Positions 5,669 through 5,726 of a DNA stretch of 5,726 nt are shown one piece after another. The notes beneath the pieces were generated by a model. It was not told the DNA's origin. It saw nothing but the letters and a program-made list of their open reading frames with translations, and did not search any database. Numbering within the stretch: position 1 is the stretch's first letter; each line of letters opens with the position of its first letter. The DNA is from Nitrosopumilales archaeon CG15_BIG_FIL_POST_REV_8_21_14_020_37_12 (GTDB lineage Archaea > Thermoproteota > Nitrososphaeria > Nitrososphaerales > Nitrosopumilaceae): contig PFFZ01000091.1 in NCBI GenBank assembly GCA_002781805.1, forward strand, positions 1 to 5,726, given 5' to 3'. The position numbers and the translations under genes are program-made.

Positions 5669-5710
5669 CTTACTTGACTGATTTTACTATGTTCCATTAG
5701 CTAAGCAAAC

Positions 5711-5722
5711 AATATGCATATT
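5711..5722. repeat. 12-bp perfect palindrome AATATGCATATT
   Basis: The sequence equals its own reverse complement and lies at the window edge, about 135 nt before tfb. It could be a regulator half of a larger promoter region or chance in AT-rich DNA. Confidence 0.4.
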
Positions 5723-5726
5723 TTGG

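Larger units (their letters stand above)
5577..5726. promoter_or_regulatory. upstream region of tfb, rich in short palindromes
   Basis: No gene is supported in this 150-nt stretch. TATA-like candidates for tfb on the minus strand are ATAATAA (5584-5590) and ATTAATTAG (5634-5642). It also holds a long dyad (5641-5668), three TTAGCT/AGCTAA elements (5579-5584, 5632-5637 and the palindrome TTAGCTAA at 5697-5704), and a 12-bp palindrome at the right edge. Together they suggest a controlled promoter, though the binding protein cannot be named. Confidence 0.5.

Overview
The window reads as a piece of a low-GC ammonia-oxidising archaeon (Thaumarchaeota/Nitrososphaerota, most like Nitrosopumilus or Nitrosarchaeum). 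The grounds are a complete archaeal transcription factor B gene, archaeal TATA-box promoters placed so that several mRNAs would be leaderless or nearly so, T-rich termination, AT-rich DNA, and a short archaeal-type PhaE. The genus is inferred from overall character, not from an alignment.

Layout from left to right: a UspA-type stress protein (53-496, -); an alpha/beta hydrolase (617-1417, +); a phasin-like protein with a C-terminal AbrB/SpoVT-type domain (1444-1860, +), followed 4 nt later by a phasin-like helical protein (1865-2293, +); a 29-nt convergent junction with a T-rich terminator; phaC (2323-3387, -) and phaE (3384-3956, -), transcribed as phaE-phaC with an ATGA overlap; a 91-nt divergent promoter region; a phosphoribosyltransferase-like gene (4048-4473, +); a 173-nt convergent gap; TFB (4647-5576, -); and a palindrome-rich stretch upstream of TFB running to the window end.

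The core is a polyhydroxyalkanoate (PHA) cassette. PhaC and PhaE form a class III PHA synthase. The two small + strand genes look like the granule side of the system, a candidate DNA-binding regulator/granule protein and a phasin, comparable to the phaR-phaP pair of haloarchaea but arranged convergently with phaEC. The adjacent alpha/beta hydrolase could be a depolymerase or thioesterase, but only its position suggests this.

The most notable regulatory signals are: three CCTA-starting units at exact 10-bp spacing between the TATA box and the start codon of the AbrB/phasin gene; a strong Shine-Dalgarno sequence built from the end of that gene, driving a TTG start for the phasin; a perfect 11-bp inverted repeat upstream of TFB; and a Gly-to-Asp change in the PRPP loop of the phosphoribosyltransferase. 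No tRNA, rRNA, CRISPR array, insertion sequence or attachment site was seen.
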